A stretch of 64,000 nucleotides of DNA from Gemmatimonas phototrophica. Its GTDB lineage: Bacteria > Latescibacterota > UBA2968 > UBA8231. Of the stretch, positions 1-8,202 are shown piece by piece (the stretch's first letter is position 1; every line of letters begins with the position of its first letter). The notes under the pieces are model-generated. The model made no database searches, was not told the origin of the DNA, and saw only the letters and a list, made by a program, of their open reading frames with translations. A program made the position numbers and the translations under genes. Location: positions 1 through 64,000 of the forward strand of contig CAMAVQ010000007.1 in assembly GCA_945861755.1 (NCBI GenBank). The letters run 5' to 3'.

Positions 1-1
1 T

Positions 2-229
2 TGGAACGACATCCCCGGCACCAAACCAGTCGGCCAGCAGAGCGACGCAGACCGCGTGTTGCCCGGCGAGGGGGTGGGCCCGCTGAAGGAAATCGAGCGC
101 CTGGCCCTGCAGCAGGGCTATCAGGGCTTTGTCTCCCTGGAGCTGTTCAACCCCACCCTGTGGCAGCGCGATCCAGAAGAGGTGGCCCGCCTGGGCATGG
201 AGAAGATGAAAGCCTACTTCGCCGGCTGA
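2..229 (+). CDS. Sugar phosphate isomerase/epimerase, C-terminal fragment
   Basis: The reading frame is open from the left edge to a TGA and encodes about 75 residues; it is absent from the ORF track because its start lies outside the window. The segment 'VLPGEGVGPLKEI' followed by 'GFVSLELFNP' is the usual last strand and helix region of xylose-isomerase-like TIM barrels, where a Glu late in the barrel binds the metal. The listed 1..309 ORF is a shadow in another frame. The substrate cannot be told from the fragment. Its neighbours on the other strand are unrelated, so it probably ends an operon coming from the left. Confidence 0.75.
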   Translation, partial: WNDIPGTKPVGQQSDADRVLPGEGVGPLKEIERLALQQGYQGFVSLELFNPTLWQRDPEEVARLGMEKMKAYFAG

Positions 230-361
230 TTTTTGTCCTTGCCTGCGGGACCCTTCGCCCTTATCTATGGGGAAAGATCCCTGATCGTTTTTGTCGAAAT
301 TTCCGATAAAATCTGTACGTTCCCTAAAGGGATTGCCGAGTGATCGGTGCCGGAACATGCT

Positions 362-400
362 GGTTGTGTTCCGTGTAGGGGATGCCCCTACATCACAACC
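362..400. terminator. Strong hairpin between convergent genes
   Basis: An inner perfect 8-bp stem (TGTAGGGG / CCCCTACA, loop ATG) is enclosed by an outer perfect 7-bp stem (GGTTGTG / CACAACC). It lies where the sugar isomerase gene (plus) and the DUF1854 gene (minus) converge and overlaps the DUF1854 stop codon. No clear T-run follows, so it may be a bidirectional terminator, an mRNA-stabilising hairpin or a small repeat. The remainder of 230-361 shows nothing I recognise. Confidence 0.5.
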
Positions 401-893
401 CGAGGATTTCGCGCGTCACCCTGGGGAGTTGGTGCCAGTCGCGCAGCTCGTAGCGGTTGCCGTCCACGTCCTCGACCAGGGCGCGGTACCCGGAAAGGGG
501 GCGGATGCTGGTGCGGATGCCCCGGATCTCCAGGCGGCGCGGGCCGCGGCTGGTCTCCACCTCGATAAAGACCACTCCAAACTCCTCGCCGATGTCGTGG
601 ATCTGGGTGATGACCGGGCGAAAGTAAAACTTGTCCAGCTCTTCGCGCAGCACCTGCCGGCTTTGGGCGTCCAGGCGCTCCGGATCTTCTAGCAGTCCCA
701 GCTCGGCCCCGTCGGCCAGGAAGAAACCGATGTAGCGGTCGGCCGCCTCCAGCGGAAAGGCCCGGCGCACCTCCACGCCCGGGTGCTCCTGGTCGCCCAC
801 CTTCACCATTAGGTTGCCCCGCGCCGAACGGGTACAGCGCAGCAGGGCTGGATCTAGCAGGTGGTTGGCGTAGTTGTGGTCGCGGTCTTCCAT
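393..893 (-). CDS. DUF1854 domain protein, partner of ABC exporter
   Basis: The 166-residue protein starts at the ATG encoding 'MEDRDHNYANHLLDP'; the longer 224-residue ORF in the track merely reads back through the ABC gene out of frame. The sequence is soluble, with no membrane segment, and matches the DUF1854 type, whose biochemical role is unknown. Its start lies 1 nt after the stop of the upstream ABC transporter gene, so the two are almost certainly co-translated. My recollection is that DUF1854 proteins recur beside ABC exporters of this type, including near cyanophycin genes, but no cyanophycin gene is visible here. It is probably an accessory of the exporter. Confidence 0.75.
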   Translation of the reverse strand: MEDRDHNYANHLLDPALLRCTRSARGNLMVKVGDQEHPGVEVRRAFPLEAADRYIGFFLADGAELGLLEDPERLDAQSRQVLREELDKFYFRPVITQIHDIGEEFGVVFIEVETSRGPRRLEIRGIRTSIRPLSGYRALVEDVDGNRYELRDWHQLPRVTREILGL

Positions 894-894
894 C

Positions 895-3129
895 TCACAC
901 CGCCCGCATCCGGGCCATCTCGGTTTGCATGTCCACCAGTTTGCGGTACAACCCGTCCTCCTTGGCCAGCAGTTCCTCATGGGTGCCCACCTCGACAATG
1001 CGTCCCTGGTCGAGGACCAGTAGCCGGTGGGCGTTCTTGAGGGTGGAGAGCCGGTGGGCGATGGCAAAGGTGGTGCGCCCGGCGATCAGGCGTCCCAGGG
1101 CTTCCTGGATCTCGTATTCGGTCTGGGTGTCCACCGAGCTGGTGGCCTCGTCGAGGATGAGGATATGCGGGTCGCTAATCAGGGCGCGGGCGATGGAGAT
1201 GCGCTGGCGCTCACCCCCCGACAGCCGTGCCCCGCGCTCGCCCACCTCAGTGTCGTAGCCGTCGGGGAAGTGCATGACGAACTTGTGGGCGTTGGCGGCC
1301 CGCGCCACGGCGATGATCTCCTCGCGGCTGGCATCTGGCTTGCCATAGGCGATGTTCTCGGCGATGCTGCCCTGAAAGAGCAGCGGCTCCTGCAGCACCA
1401 CCCCGATCTGGCCGCGCAGCTGCTGCTGGGCCAGCTCCTGGATCGGCACCCCGTCGATGAGCAACTGGCCGTCGGTGGCGTCGTAGAAGCGCGAAATCAG
1501 ATTCACCAGTGTGGACTTGCCCGCCCCGCTGGGCCCGACAATGCCGATCATCTCCCCCGGTTTCACCGCAAAGCTGACATCGTCGAGGATACGCGCCGAG
1601 CCGTCATAGGTGAAGCTGACCTGCTGGAACTCCACCGCCCCCTGCAGTACGCCCGGGTCCCTGGGCTGGGCAATGTCGGCGACATCGCCCGGAGTATCGA
1701 GGATCTCGAAGACCCGCTCGGCGCTGGTGGCGGCACTCTCTAGTCGCTCCGAGAGCAGGCACAGGTCCCGCACCGGCTGGTAGAACATCGTCATATAGGA
1801 GATGAAGAGCTGCAACTGGCCCACGCTCAGTTCGCCCCCCAGCACCTTGCGCCCCCCGTACCACCAGATGATCAGTGAGCCGATGGAAGTGACAAAGGTC
1901 ATACTCGGCATGAACCAGGAGCGCATCCTGACCGCTTCCATACGCGCGCGGCGCAGCTCGGAATTGCGCTGGTCGAAGCGGGCGATTTCGCGCCGCTCCT
2001 GGGCGAAGGCCTTGACCACCTTGGCCCCGGGAATGGTGTCGGCCAGGTGGGCGTTGAGCGAGGCGATGCGGCGCCAGATGCCGTGGAAGACCCAGTGGAT
2101 GCGTTTGCGGTAGAAAAGGGTGCTGATCACCATCACCGGGGTGGGGGCCATCGCCAACAGGGCCAGTTTCCAGTCGGTGAAGAGCAGGACCAGACCGATG
2201 CCCACCAGGGTCAGGATAGAGATCACCATCTCCTGGAAACCCTCGGTGATGAACTCCTGCAGGCGCTCGGTGTCGCTGGTCACCCGGGTCATGATCCGCC
2301 CGGTGCTGTGTTTGTTGTAGAAACTCAGCGCCAGGAATTGCAGGTAGTTGTAGACCTCGGTCTGCAGGTCGTAGATCACCCGCTGCCCCAGCCAGCCCAG
2401 GGCATAGGCCCGTCCTCCGGCGATCAGGGCACGGGCTGCGTACACCCCCAAGAGGCCCAGCACCGCGGCCAACAACAGATCTGCCGCGTTGGCGGCGCGC
2501 GAGTCGGGCACCAGCACGTTGTCGAGCAGCCAGGCGTTGAACTGGGGCGGCACCAGGCTGATGCCGGTCAGGGCCAGGGTGAGCAGAAATCCGCCCAACG
2601 CCTTCCACTTGTAGGGCCGCACGTAGTTGAAAAGCCGCCAGAAGGTCTCGGTCTTGCGGATGCAGTTGGGGCAGACCTTGCTGCCCGACCGCAGCGCACG
2701 GCCGCAGGTGGCGCAATGCTCCACAGCGGGCAGGGCCGGCGGCGGTGGGCCTTCGGCGGCGGCCTGATTCTGTCCCAGATCGGCCAGCGCCGCGCCCACT
2801 ACCTGAGGCAGAGCGGAAAATTTGTAGTAGATGCTGGGGGAGAAACGCAGCAGCTCGACGGTCTCGTCGGCCAGATCAGCCAGGAGGGCGCCGTTGCCCA
2901 CGTAGTTCTTGCTGTGGACCCGCTGCACCTGCTGGAGGGGAATGGACACGACCTGTCCATCGTGGTGGAGCACCAGCAGGCGTTCGTCAGTGAGGGCCAG
3001 CCACGACTGCCCGTAACGGCCCTGGGGGGTGATATCGGCCGAAAGCAGGACCAGCAGCAATTCACCTGGGTGCAACTGGCCGCGCAAACGGGTGGCTATC
3101 TCAGGCGAGATAGGCTCCACCAGATTCAC
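895..3129 (-). CDS. ABC exporter, fused TM and ATPase, with zinc-ribbon N-terminus
   Basis: The 744-residue inner-membrane half-transporter has an unusual front end: about 120 residues resembling a PH-like soluble domain, then a zinc ribbon (CATC...CPNC, about residues 138-158). The exporter-type membrane domain spans about 170-450. The ATPase (about 490-744) has Walker A 'GPSGAGKST', signature 'LSGGERQRIS' and Walker B followed by 'DEATSS'. Such half-transporters work as dimers exporting lipids, peptides or polymers. The substrate is unknown. It is followed immediately by the DUF1854 gene and is divergent from glcD; the intergenic region (about 100 bp) is AT-richer and presumably holds both promoters. 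Confidence 0.88.
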   Translation of the reverse strand: MNLVEPISPEIATRLRGQLHPGELLLVLLSADITPQGRYGQSWLALTDERLLVLHHDGQVVSIPLQQVQRVHSKNYVGNGALLADLADETVELLRFSPSIYYKFSALPQVVGAALADLGQNQAAAEGPPPPALPAVEHCATCGRALRSGSKVCPNCIRKTETFWRLFNYVRPYKWKALGGFLLTLALTGISLVPPQFNAWLLDNVLVPDSRAANAADLLLAAVLGLLGVYAARALIAGGRAYALGWLGQRVIYDLQTEVYNYLQFLALSFYNKHSTGRIMTRVTSDTERLQEFITEGFQEMVISILTLVGIGLVLLFTDWKLALLAMAPTPVMVISTLFYRKRIHWVFHGIWRRIASLNAHLADTIPGAKVVKAFAQERREIARFDQRNSELRRARMEAVRMRSWFMPSMTFVTSIGSLIIWWYGGRKVLGGELSVGQLQLFISYMTMFYQPVRDLCLLSERLESAATSAERVFEILDTPGDVADIAQPRDPGVLQGAVEFQQVSFTYDGSARILDDVSFAVKPGEMIGIVGPSGAGKSTLVNLISRFYDATDGQLLIDGVPIQELAQQQLRGQIGVVLQEPLLFQGSIAENIAYGKPDASREEIIAVARAANAHKFVMHFPDGYDTEVGERGARLSGGERQRISIARALISDPHILILDEATSSVDTQTEYEIQEALGRLIAGRTTFAIAHRLSTLKNAHRLLVLDQGRIVEVGTHEELLAKEDGLYRKLVDMQTEMARMRAV

Positions 3130-3231
3130 CGCAGCCTCTGTGTGTGCTCTATTGCCAAACTCAGATTTTCTGTATTTTGTGGATGCATTTTAAACTAAGT
3201 CCTGACCCAATTCCAGGCAAACTTCCCATCC

Positions 3232-4719
3232 ATGCAATTGCCCCAGCCCGATTCGGGGCGCCTCGAACGGCGCCCCCAGCTCCTGCGTGGCCTGCAGAAG
3301 CTCCTGCGCCCTGACCAGGTGATCCACCTGCCCGAGGACTTGGCGGTGTACGAGTGCGATGCCCTCTCCGCCTATCACCAGCAGCCCATGGCCGTGGCCC
3401 TGCCCGAGTCCACCGGGGAGGTATCGGCCCTGATGCGCCTGTGCCATCAGCTCGGGTTGCCGGTGGTGCCCTGGGGGGCCGGCACCGGCCTGTCGGGCGG
3501 GGCCCTGCCTCTACAAGATGGATTGCTGTTGAGCCTGGCCCGGCTCAACCACATCCTCGACATCGACCTGGCCAACCGCACGGTGACGGTGCAGCCAGGG
3601 GTCACCAACCTCAGTGTCACCAACGCGGTGCGGGCCCAGGGTTTCTACTACGCCCCCGACCCCTCCAGCCAGATTGCCTGCAGCATCGGCGGCAACATCG
3701 CCGAGAACTCGGGCGGGGTACACTGCCTCAAATACGGCACCACCACCAACAACGTGCTGGGTATCGAGGTGGTGCTGGCCGACGGCGAGGTGGTGCGCCT
3801 GGGCGGCAAGGGCATGGACCAGGCCGGGTACGACCTGCTGGGCCTTTTCACCGGCTCCGAGGGATTGTTGGGGATCATCACCGAGGCGGTGCTGCGCATC
3901 CTGCCCCGCCCGGAAAAAGCCAAGGCGATGATGGCCGCCTTTGCCGGGGTGGAGGAAGCCGGCCAGGCGGTGGCCGCCATCATCGGCGCCGGCATGGTCC
4001 CGGCAGGCCTGGAGATCATGGACCGGCTCTCCATCGAGGCGGTGGAGGCCTTTATGGGCGCGGGTTATCCCCGGGATGTGGAGGCGCTGCTCTTGGTGGA
4101 GCTGGACGGGGCGGCCAGCGAGGTGGACCACCTCATCGGCACGGTGGAGGAGTTGCTGCGCCAGAGCGGGGCCACTGAAATACACCTCGCCCGCACCGAA
4201 GAGGAGCGCCTGAAGATGTGGGCCGGCCGCAAAGCCGCCTTTCCGGCCATGGGCCGGATCAGCCCCGACTATTATTGCATGGACGGCACCATCCCGCGCC
4301 GCGCCCTGCCCCTAGTGTTGGGCCGCATCCGCGAACTGTCGGCCCAGCACGGCCTGCGGGTGGCCAATGTCTTCCACGCCGGCGACGGCAACCTCCATCC
4401 CCTCGTCCTCTACGACAGCAACCAGCCAGGCGAGCTGGAAAAGGCCGAGGAGTTGGGGCTGGAGATCCTCAGGCTCTGTGTGGAGGTGGGCGGGGTGCTC
4501 AGCGGCGAACACGGCATCGGCATCGAGAAAGAGGCGCTGATGGGTTTCATGTTCACCGAGGAGGATCTGGAGGCCCAGCGGCGGATCAAGACCGCCTTCG
4601 ACCCTTTCTGGCTGCTCAACCCGGGCAAGGTCTATCCGGTGCTGCACCGCTGCATCAAGGGGGGCCGGGCCCATGTACACCAGGGCGACCAGCGCTTCGC
4701 GCACCTGGAACGCTTCTGA
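3232..4719 (+). CDS. glcD: Glycolate oxidase-type FAD-linked oxidase subunit GlcD
   Basis: The 495-residue protein has the VAO/PCMH FAD-binding fold near the N-terminus ('PWGAGTGLSGG', then 'SIGGNIAENSGG') and a FAD-oxidase C-terminal domain carrying 'HAGDGNLHP' and 'GEHGIGIEK', the hallmark of GlcD and D-lactate dehydrogenase-type enzymes. It oxidises a 2-hydroxy acid such as glycolate or D-lactate. Its stop overlaps the start of glcE (TGATG), indicating translational coupling. The substrate is inferred from pairing with GlcE; D-lactate or another hydroxy acid is possible. Confidence 0.9.
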   Translation: MQLPQPDSGRLERRPQLLRGLQKLLRPDQVIHLPEDLAVYECDALSAYHQQPMAVALPESTGEVSALMRLCHQLGLPVVPWGAGTGLSGGALPLQDGLLLSLARLNHILDIDLANRTVTVQPGVTNLSVTNAVRAQGFYYAPDPSSQIACSIGGNIAENSGGVHCLKYGTTTNNVLGIEVVLADGEVVRLGGKGMDQAGYDLLGLFTGSEGLLGIITEAVLRILPRPEKAKAMMAAFAGVEEAGQAVAAIIGAGMVPAGLEIMDRLSIEAVEAFMGAGYPRDVEALLLVELDGAASEVDHLIGTVEELLRQSGATEIHLARTEEERLKMWAGRKAAFPAMGRISPDYYCMDGTIPRRALPLVLGRIRELSAQHGLRVANVFHAGDGNLHPLVLYDSNQPGELEKAEELGLEILRLCVEVGGVLSGEHGIGIEKEALMGFMFTEEDLEAQRRIKTAFDPFWLLNPGKVYPVLHRCIKGGRAHVHQGDQRFAHLERF

Positions 4720-5840
4720 TGTCCTGCCTGTCCACTCCCGAGGCAGTGCACGAGCGGGTGCGCCAGGCCCTGGACCAGCACACCCCCCTGCACCTCTTCG
4801 CCGGGCGCACCAAGGACCGGCTGGGCTGCCGGGCCAGCACCCTCCTCCCCCTAGATTTGTCCGGGCTGGATCAGTTGGTCAGCTACGAACCCCGCGAGTT
4901 GATCCTGGTGGTGCAGCCGGGCATGAAGCTGCGGGCCGTGGAGGAATTGCTGGTCGGGGAAAATCAGCACCTGCTCTTTGAGCCGCCCCACTGGGGCGAG
5001 GCAGCCACTATTGGCGGGGCCGTGGCCTGCAACCTGTCCGGGCCGCGCCGTTTCAAGGCCGGGGGTCTGCGCGATTTTATTTTGGGAATAGAGATGATCG
5101 ACGGCTGCGGCCAGCGCATCCGCGGCGGGGGCAAGGTGGTCAAGAACGTGACCGGCTACGACCTGCCTCGCACCCTGTGCGGCAGCTTTGGCACCCTGGG
5201 GCCGCTGACCGAACTGTGCTTCAAGGTGTGGCCCCGGCCCGCTGCGCAGCAGACCCTGACGCTCCACGGGCTGTCCCCGGCGGCGGCGGTGGAGCGTATG
5301 ACCAATCTGGCTGGCCGGCCTTGGGAACTCACCGGCCTGGCCTACACCCCCTCTCGCCTGCTGATCCGGGTCGAGGGACCAGAGCCAGCAGTGGCCGCCC
5401 AGGTGCGGCAACTCAGGGAGTTGCTGGCCGGCGAGCAGTCGCTGCTTGAAGACGCCGCCTCGCGCGCCTGCTGGCAGGATCTGCGCGAATTGACTTCCCT
5501 ACAGCCGGGTCCCGGAGAGGTGCTCTGGCGCTTCTCCCAACCCCCTGCCGAGGCCGCCCGCCTGCACCAAGCCCTGGAACCCCACGGCCTAACCCGTTAT
5601 GCCATCGACTGGGGCGGCGGCCTGTTGTGGGCCGTGTTGCCCACTTCGGCGCTGGACGTCTCCTTGCACCAACTGGCCCTCGCCCACCAGGGCCTGGCCT
5701 GGCGCTTCGCCACCGGACCCGACGACCCCAACGAAGCCGCCTTCACCCCGCTATCCCCCGGCCTGGCCCGCGTCAATCAAAAGCTCAAGGCCGCCTTCGA
5801 TCCGCAGGGGATCTTTAATCCGGGCCGGATGGGGGTTTAA
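4719..5840 (+). CDS. glcE: Glycolate oxidase FAD-binding subunit GlcE
   Basis: The 373-residue protein begins at the ATG overlapping the glcD stop; the track ORF from 4218 reads out of frame through glcD first. It contains a second FAD-binding PCMH-like half ('GGAVACNLSGPRR', 'GGGKVVKNVTGYDL') and ends with 'FDPQGIFNPGRM', typical of GlcE. In characterised systems GlcD and GlcE form a complex with the iron-sulfur protein GlcF, which passes electrons to quinone. No glcF follows: the next gene is on the opposite strand only 7 bp away. The partner must be elsewhere or replaced. Confidence 0.88.
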   Translation: MSCLSTPEAVHERVRQALDQHTPLHLFAGRTKDRLGCRASTLLPLDLSGLDQLVSYEPRELILVVQPGMKLRAVEELLVGENQHLLFEPPHWGEAATIGGAVACNLSGPRRFKAGGLRDFILGIEMIDGCGQRIRGGGKVVKNVTGYDLPRTLCGSFGTLGPLTELCFKVWPRPAAQQTLTLHGLSPAAAVERMTNLAGRPWELTGLAYTPSRLLIRVEGPEPAVAAQVRQLRELLAGEQSLLEDAASRACWQDLRELTSLQPGPGEVLWRFSQPPAEAARLHQALEPHGLTRYAIDWGGGLLWAVLPTSALDVSLHQLALAHQGLAWRFATGPDDPNEAAFTPLSPGLARVNQKLKAAFDPQGIFNPGRMGV

Positions 5841-5847
5841 ATACCCC

Positions 5848-7032
5848 TCAGAACACCTGCCCGGCCCGGTACCCCGGCGGCGGGGTGGGTTCGCCGCTGA
5901 GCCACTGGGCCCGGTTGCGCTGGGCCCACACATATTGGTAGTCGTAGCTGGGATCAGGCGGGGAAATATTGCCCTTCGATGGGTACTTGGCGATGGCCTC
6001 CTCTACCAGGTCCACCCCCAACCCCGGCGCATCCGGCACCAGAATGTGGCTCTGCTCGATGCGGGGCTGCCCGGTCATCACCTCGTAACGCTGCGGCACG
6101 TCGTCCTCCAGATGCTCCAGGATGAGGAAATTGGGCAGAGTGGCCAACAGATGTACCGCCGCCATCTCGGCCACCGGCCCCAACGAGCCGTCGTGTGGGG
6201 CCACGGTGATGTAGTGGGCCTCGGCCATGGCGGCGATCTTCTTCATCTGCAGCAAACCGCCGGCCCGCCCAGTGTCGGGCTGCACCACATCGATGATCTC
6301 CCGCTCGATCAGTTCCCGCACCCCGTACAAGGTGGCGTGGCGCTCGCCGGCGGCGATGGGGATGTCCACCGCTTCCGACACCCGGGCGAGGGCCTCGATG
6401 TTCTCGGGCGCCACCGGGTCCTCGTAGAAGAGCAGGTCGAACTCCTCCAGCCGGCGCCCCAGGGCGATGGCGTCGCGGGTGGTCAGCCAGGGCGGCCCGT
6501 GTACGTCCACCATCAGATCCACCTCCGGCCCCACCTCCTCGCGAATGGCGGCCACGGTCTCGACGCAGTTTTTCAGCCCCCCGGTCTTGACCGCGTCGTA
6601 GCCGCGGTCGACCAGCTGGCGGGCCCGCTCCGCGCTGTGGGCGTGGGCGTAGATGCGGATCCGGTCGCGCATCTTGCCCCCCAGCAGGCTCCACACCGGC
6701 ACCCCCAGGGCCTTGCCCTTGATGTCCCAGAGCGCCATCTCGATGCCGGTCATGGCGCCGCTGCCCACGACGCCGGTCATGCCGTGGCCCATCATCGCCA
6801 CCAGCATTTTGTGCCACAGTCGCTCGATGTTGCCCGGATCCTCGCCCACCAGCAGGGATTCGAGGTCGCGGATCGCCGTCTCCACCACCCGCGGCCAGCC
6901 GCTGGCCTCCCCCACCCCGTAGATCCCCTCATCGGTGAACACCTTCACAAAGAGCCAGTTGCGAGCGGCCCAGCCCCCCGCCTCGGGGGGGCCGGCATGC
7001 ATCAGATAGGTCTGGATCTGGGTGATTTTCAT
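5848..7032 (-). CDS. Mandelate racemase/muconate lactonizing family, probable acid-sugar dehydratase
   Basis: The 394-residue protein starts at 'MKITQIQTYL', preceded by a GGGAG ribosome site; the track start 51 codons upstream is unlikely. The enolase-superfamily barrel shows metal ligands Asp176 ('MVDVHGP'), Glu204 ('YEDPV') and Glu230 ('AAGERH'). His178 sits two residues after the first ligand, and a second His lies near 280 ('VAPHDG'). That combination is typical of galactonate dehydratase-like members of the mandelate racemase subgroup. The likely reaction is dehydration of a sugar acid to a 2-keto-3-deoxy acid. The exact substrate cannot be read from sequence. Convergent with glcE. Confidence 0.85.
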   Translation of the reverse strand: MKITQIQTYLMHAGPPEAGGWAARNWLFVKVFTDEGIYGVGEASGWPRVVETAIRDLESLLVGEDPGNIERLWHKMLVAMMGHGMTGVVGSGAMTGIEMALWDIKGKALGVPVWSLLGGKMRDRIRIYAHAHSAERARQLVDRGYDAVKTGGLKNCVETVAAIREEVGPEVDLMVDVHGPPWLTTRDAIALGRRLEEFDLLFYEDPVAPENIEALARVSEAVDIPIAAGERHATLYGVRELIEREIIDVVQPDTGRAGGLLQMKKIAAMAEAHYITVAPHDGSLGPVAEMAAVHLLATLPNFLILEHLEDDVPQRYEVMTGQPRIEQSHILVPDAPGLGVDLVEEAIAKYPSKGNISPPDPSYDYQYVWAQRNRAQWLSGEPTPPPGYRAGQVF

Positions 7033-7107
7033 CGGTTGCTCCCGGGTTGTGAAGTCCGGGGGAAGTATAATAAATGCCAGACTCAGGCTCCAGCCGGCCC
7101 CCTGGGT

Positions 7108-7137
7108 TTGACAGGCTCCCTTCTTTTTCATTAATTT
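7108..7137 (+). promoter_or_regulatory. Candidate sigma70-type promoter for the housekeeping run
   Basis: A perfect TTGACA is followed after 18 bp by TAATTT, a weak -10. It lies in the divergent gap between the dehydratase-like gene and the polyprenyl synthase gene and points into the long plus-strand run. On the minus strand the same gap holds a TATTAT-like box at about 7066-7072 that could serve the dehydratase gene. Confidence 0.4.
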
Positions 7138-7221
7138 GTCGTTTTCTAATAGTTTAGGGTGCAGTGCGGCGCCGGGATCTCCCATCTTGGTCCAGCGTGC
7201 GCTTTTCTAAGTGGGTTTGCC

Positions 7222-8199
7222 TTGTCGCTTGCCGCGCAACTGCTGGGTTCAATCCAGACCGAGATCGATCTCTTTGAGCAGCGCCTGGACCAGGCCCTGC
7301 AATCTGATGTCGAGTTGGTGCACCAGGTGGCCCGTTACCTGGCGCCGCTGAAGGGCAAGCGCCTGCGGCCGGCCCTGGCGGTGCTCAGCGCCCGGGCAAC
7401 CGGCGGCTGGGACGACCGGATCATCGATGCCGGCGTGGCCGTGGAGATGATCCACACCGCCACCATGATCCACGACGATGTGGTCGATTCGGCGGGGTTG
7501 CGGCGGGGCAAGAAGACGGTGAACGCGACTTGGGACAGCCGCATCGCCGTGCTGATGGGCGACTTCCTCCTCTCCCGGGCGCTCAATATCTTGGTCGGCT
7601 TGAAGAACCAGCAGGCCCTGGAGACCGTGTCCAGAGTGACGGAACGGCTGAGCCAGGGCGAGATCTACGAGATCCAGATCGGCCAGCAGACCGACACCCG
7701 CGAGGCCTCCTATTTCGCCATGGTAAGTGACAAGACCGCCTCACTGATTGCCGCTTCCTGTAAGCTAGGCCCTATTTTAGTGGGCGCCCCTCAGGAGACC
7801 ATCGAGGCCATGGGCCAGTACGGAGAAGCCCTGGGGCTGGCCTTCCAGATCGCCGACGACGTGCTCGACTTCACCGGCAACGCCGATACCCTGGGCAAAC
7901 CCGTGGGCCACGACCTGCGCGAAGGCAAGATCACGCTGCCCCTGATCCGCGCCCTGGCCGCTTCGCTGCCGGCCGAGCGGGATGCAATCGAAACCCTGCT
8001 GCGGCAGCCGGAAAAAACTGAGGCGGAGTGGGGGCAGATCGTCGTTTTTGTGGAACGCCACCAGGGTCTGCACTCGGCCCGCCAGACCGCTCGCCAGTAC
8101 GGGGAGCGGGCCGAAGAGTGCCTGAAGATCCTGCCGGCCTCCTTCTCTCGCTTGGCCCTGCAGCAGGCGGCGCGGCTGGTCGTGGAGCGCGACAACTAG
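7222..8199 (+). CDS. Polyprenyl diphosphate synthase (octaprenyl/IspB type)
   Basis: The trans-prenyltransferase has both Asp-rich motifs: 'HDDVVD' (first, about residue 84) and 'ADDVLD' (second). Length and the 'KGKRLRPAL' substrate-binding segment fit long-chain enzymes making the side chain of a quinone by adding isopentenyl units to farnesyl diphosphate. I chose the TTG at 7222 (325 aa) because family members start at this point; the GTG at 7159 would add 21 residues of unlikely sequence. It opens a long plus-strand run and lies 3 bp before apbE. Chain length of the product cannot be stated. Confidence 0.88.
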   Translation: MSLAAQLLGSIQTEIDLFEQRLDQALQSDVELVHQVARYLAPLKGKRLRPALAVLSARATGGWDDRIIDAGVAVEMIHTATMIHDDVVDSAGLRRGKKTVNATWDSRIAVLMGDFLLSRALNILVGLKNQQALETVSRVTERLSQGEIYEIQIGQQTDTREASYFAMVSDKTASLIAASCKLGPILVGAPQETIEAMGQYGEALGLAFQIADDVLDFTGNADTLGKPVGHDLREGKITLPLIRALAASLPAERDAIETLLRQPEKTEAEWGQIVVFVERHQGLHSARQTARQYGERAEECLKILPASFSRLALQQAARLVVERDN

Positions 8200-8202
8200 G
8201 CA

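Noticed and set aside
1-309. 102-residue ORF at the left edge
   Set aside because: Frame 2 carries the real sugar isomerase C-terminus; this is an Arg/Pro-rich shadow in frame 1.
2047-3198. 383-residue plus-strand ORF
   Set aside because: It is antisense to the ABC exporter; the composition is that of a GC-rich shadow frame with no family features.
5599-7134. 511-residue plus-strand ORF
   Set aside because: It runs from glcE in another frame through the antisense of the dehydratase-like gene; not coding.
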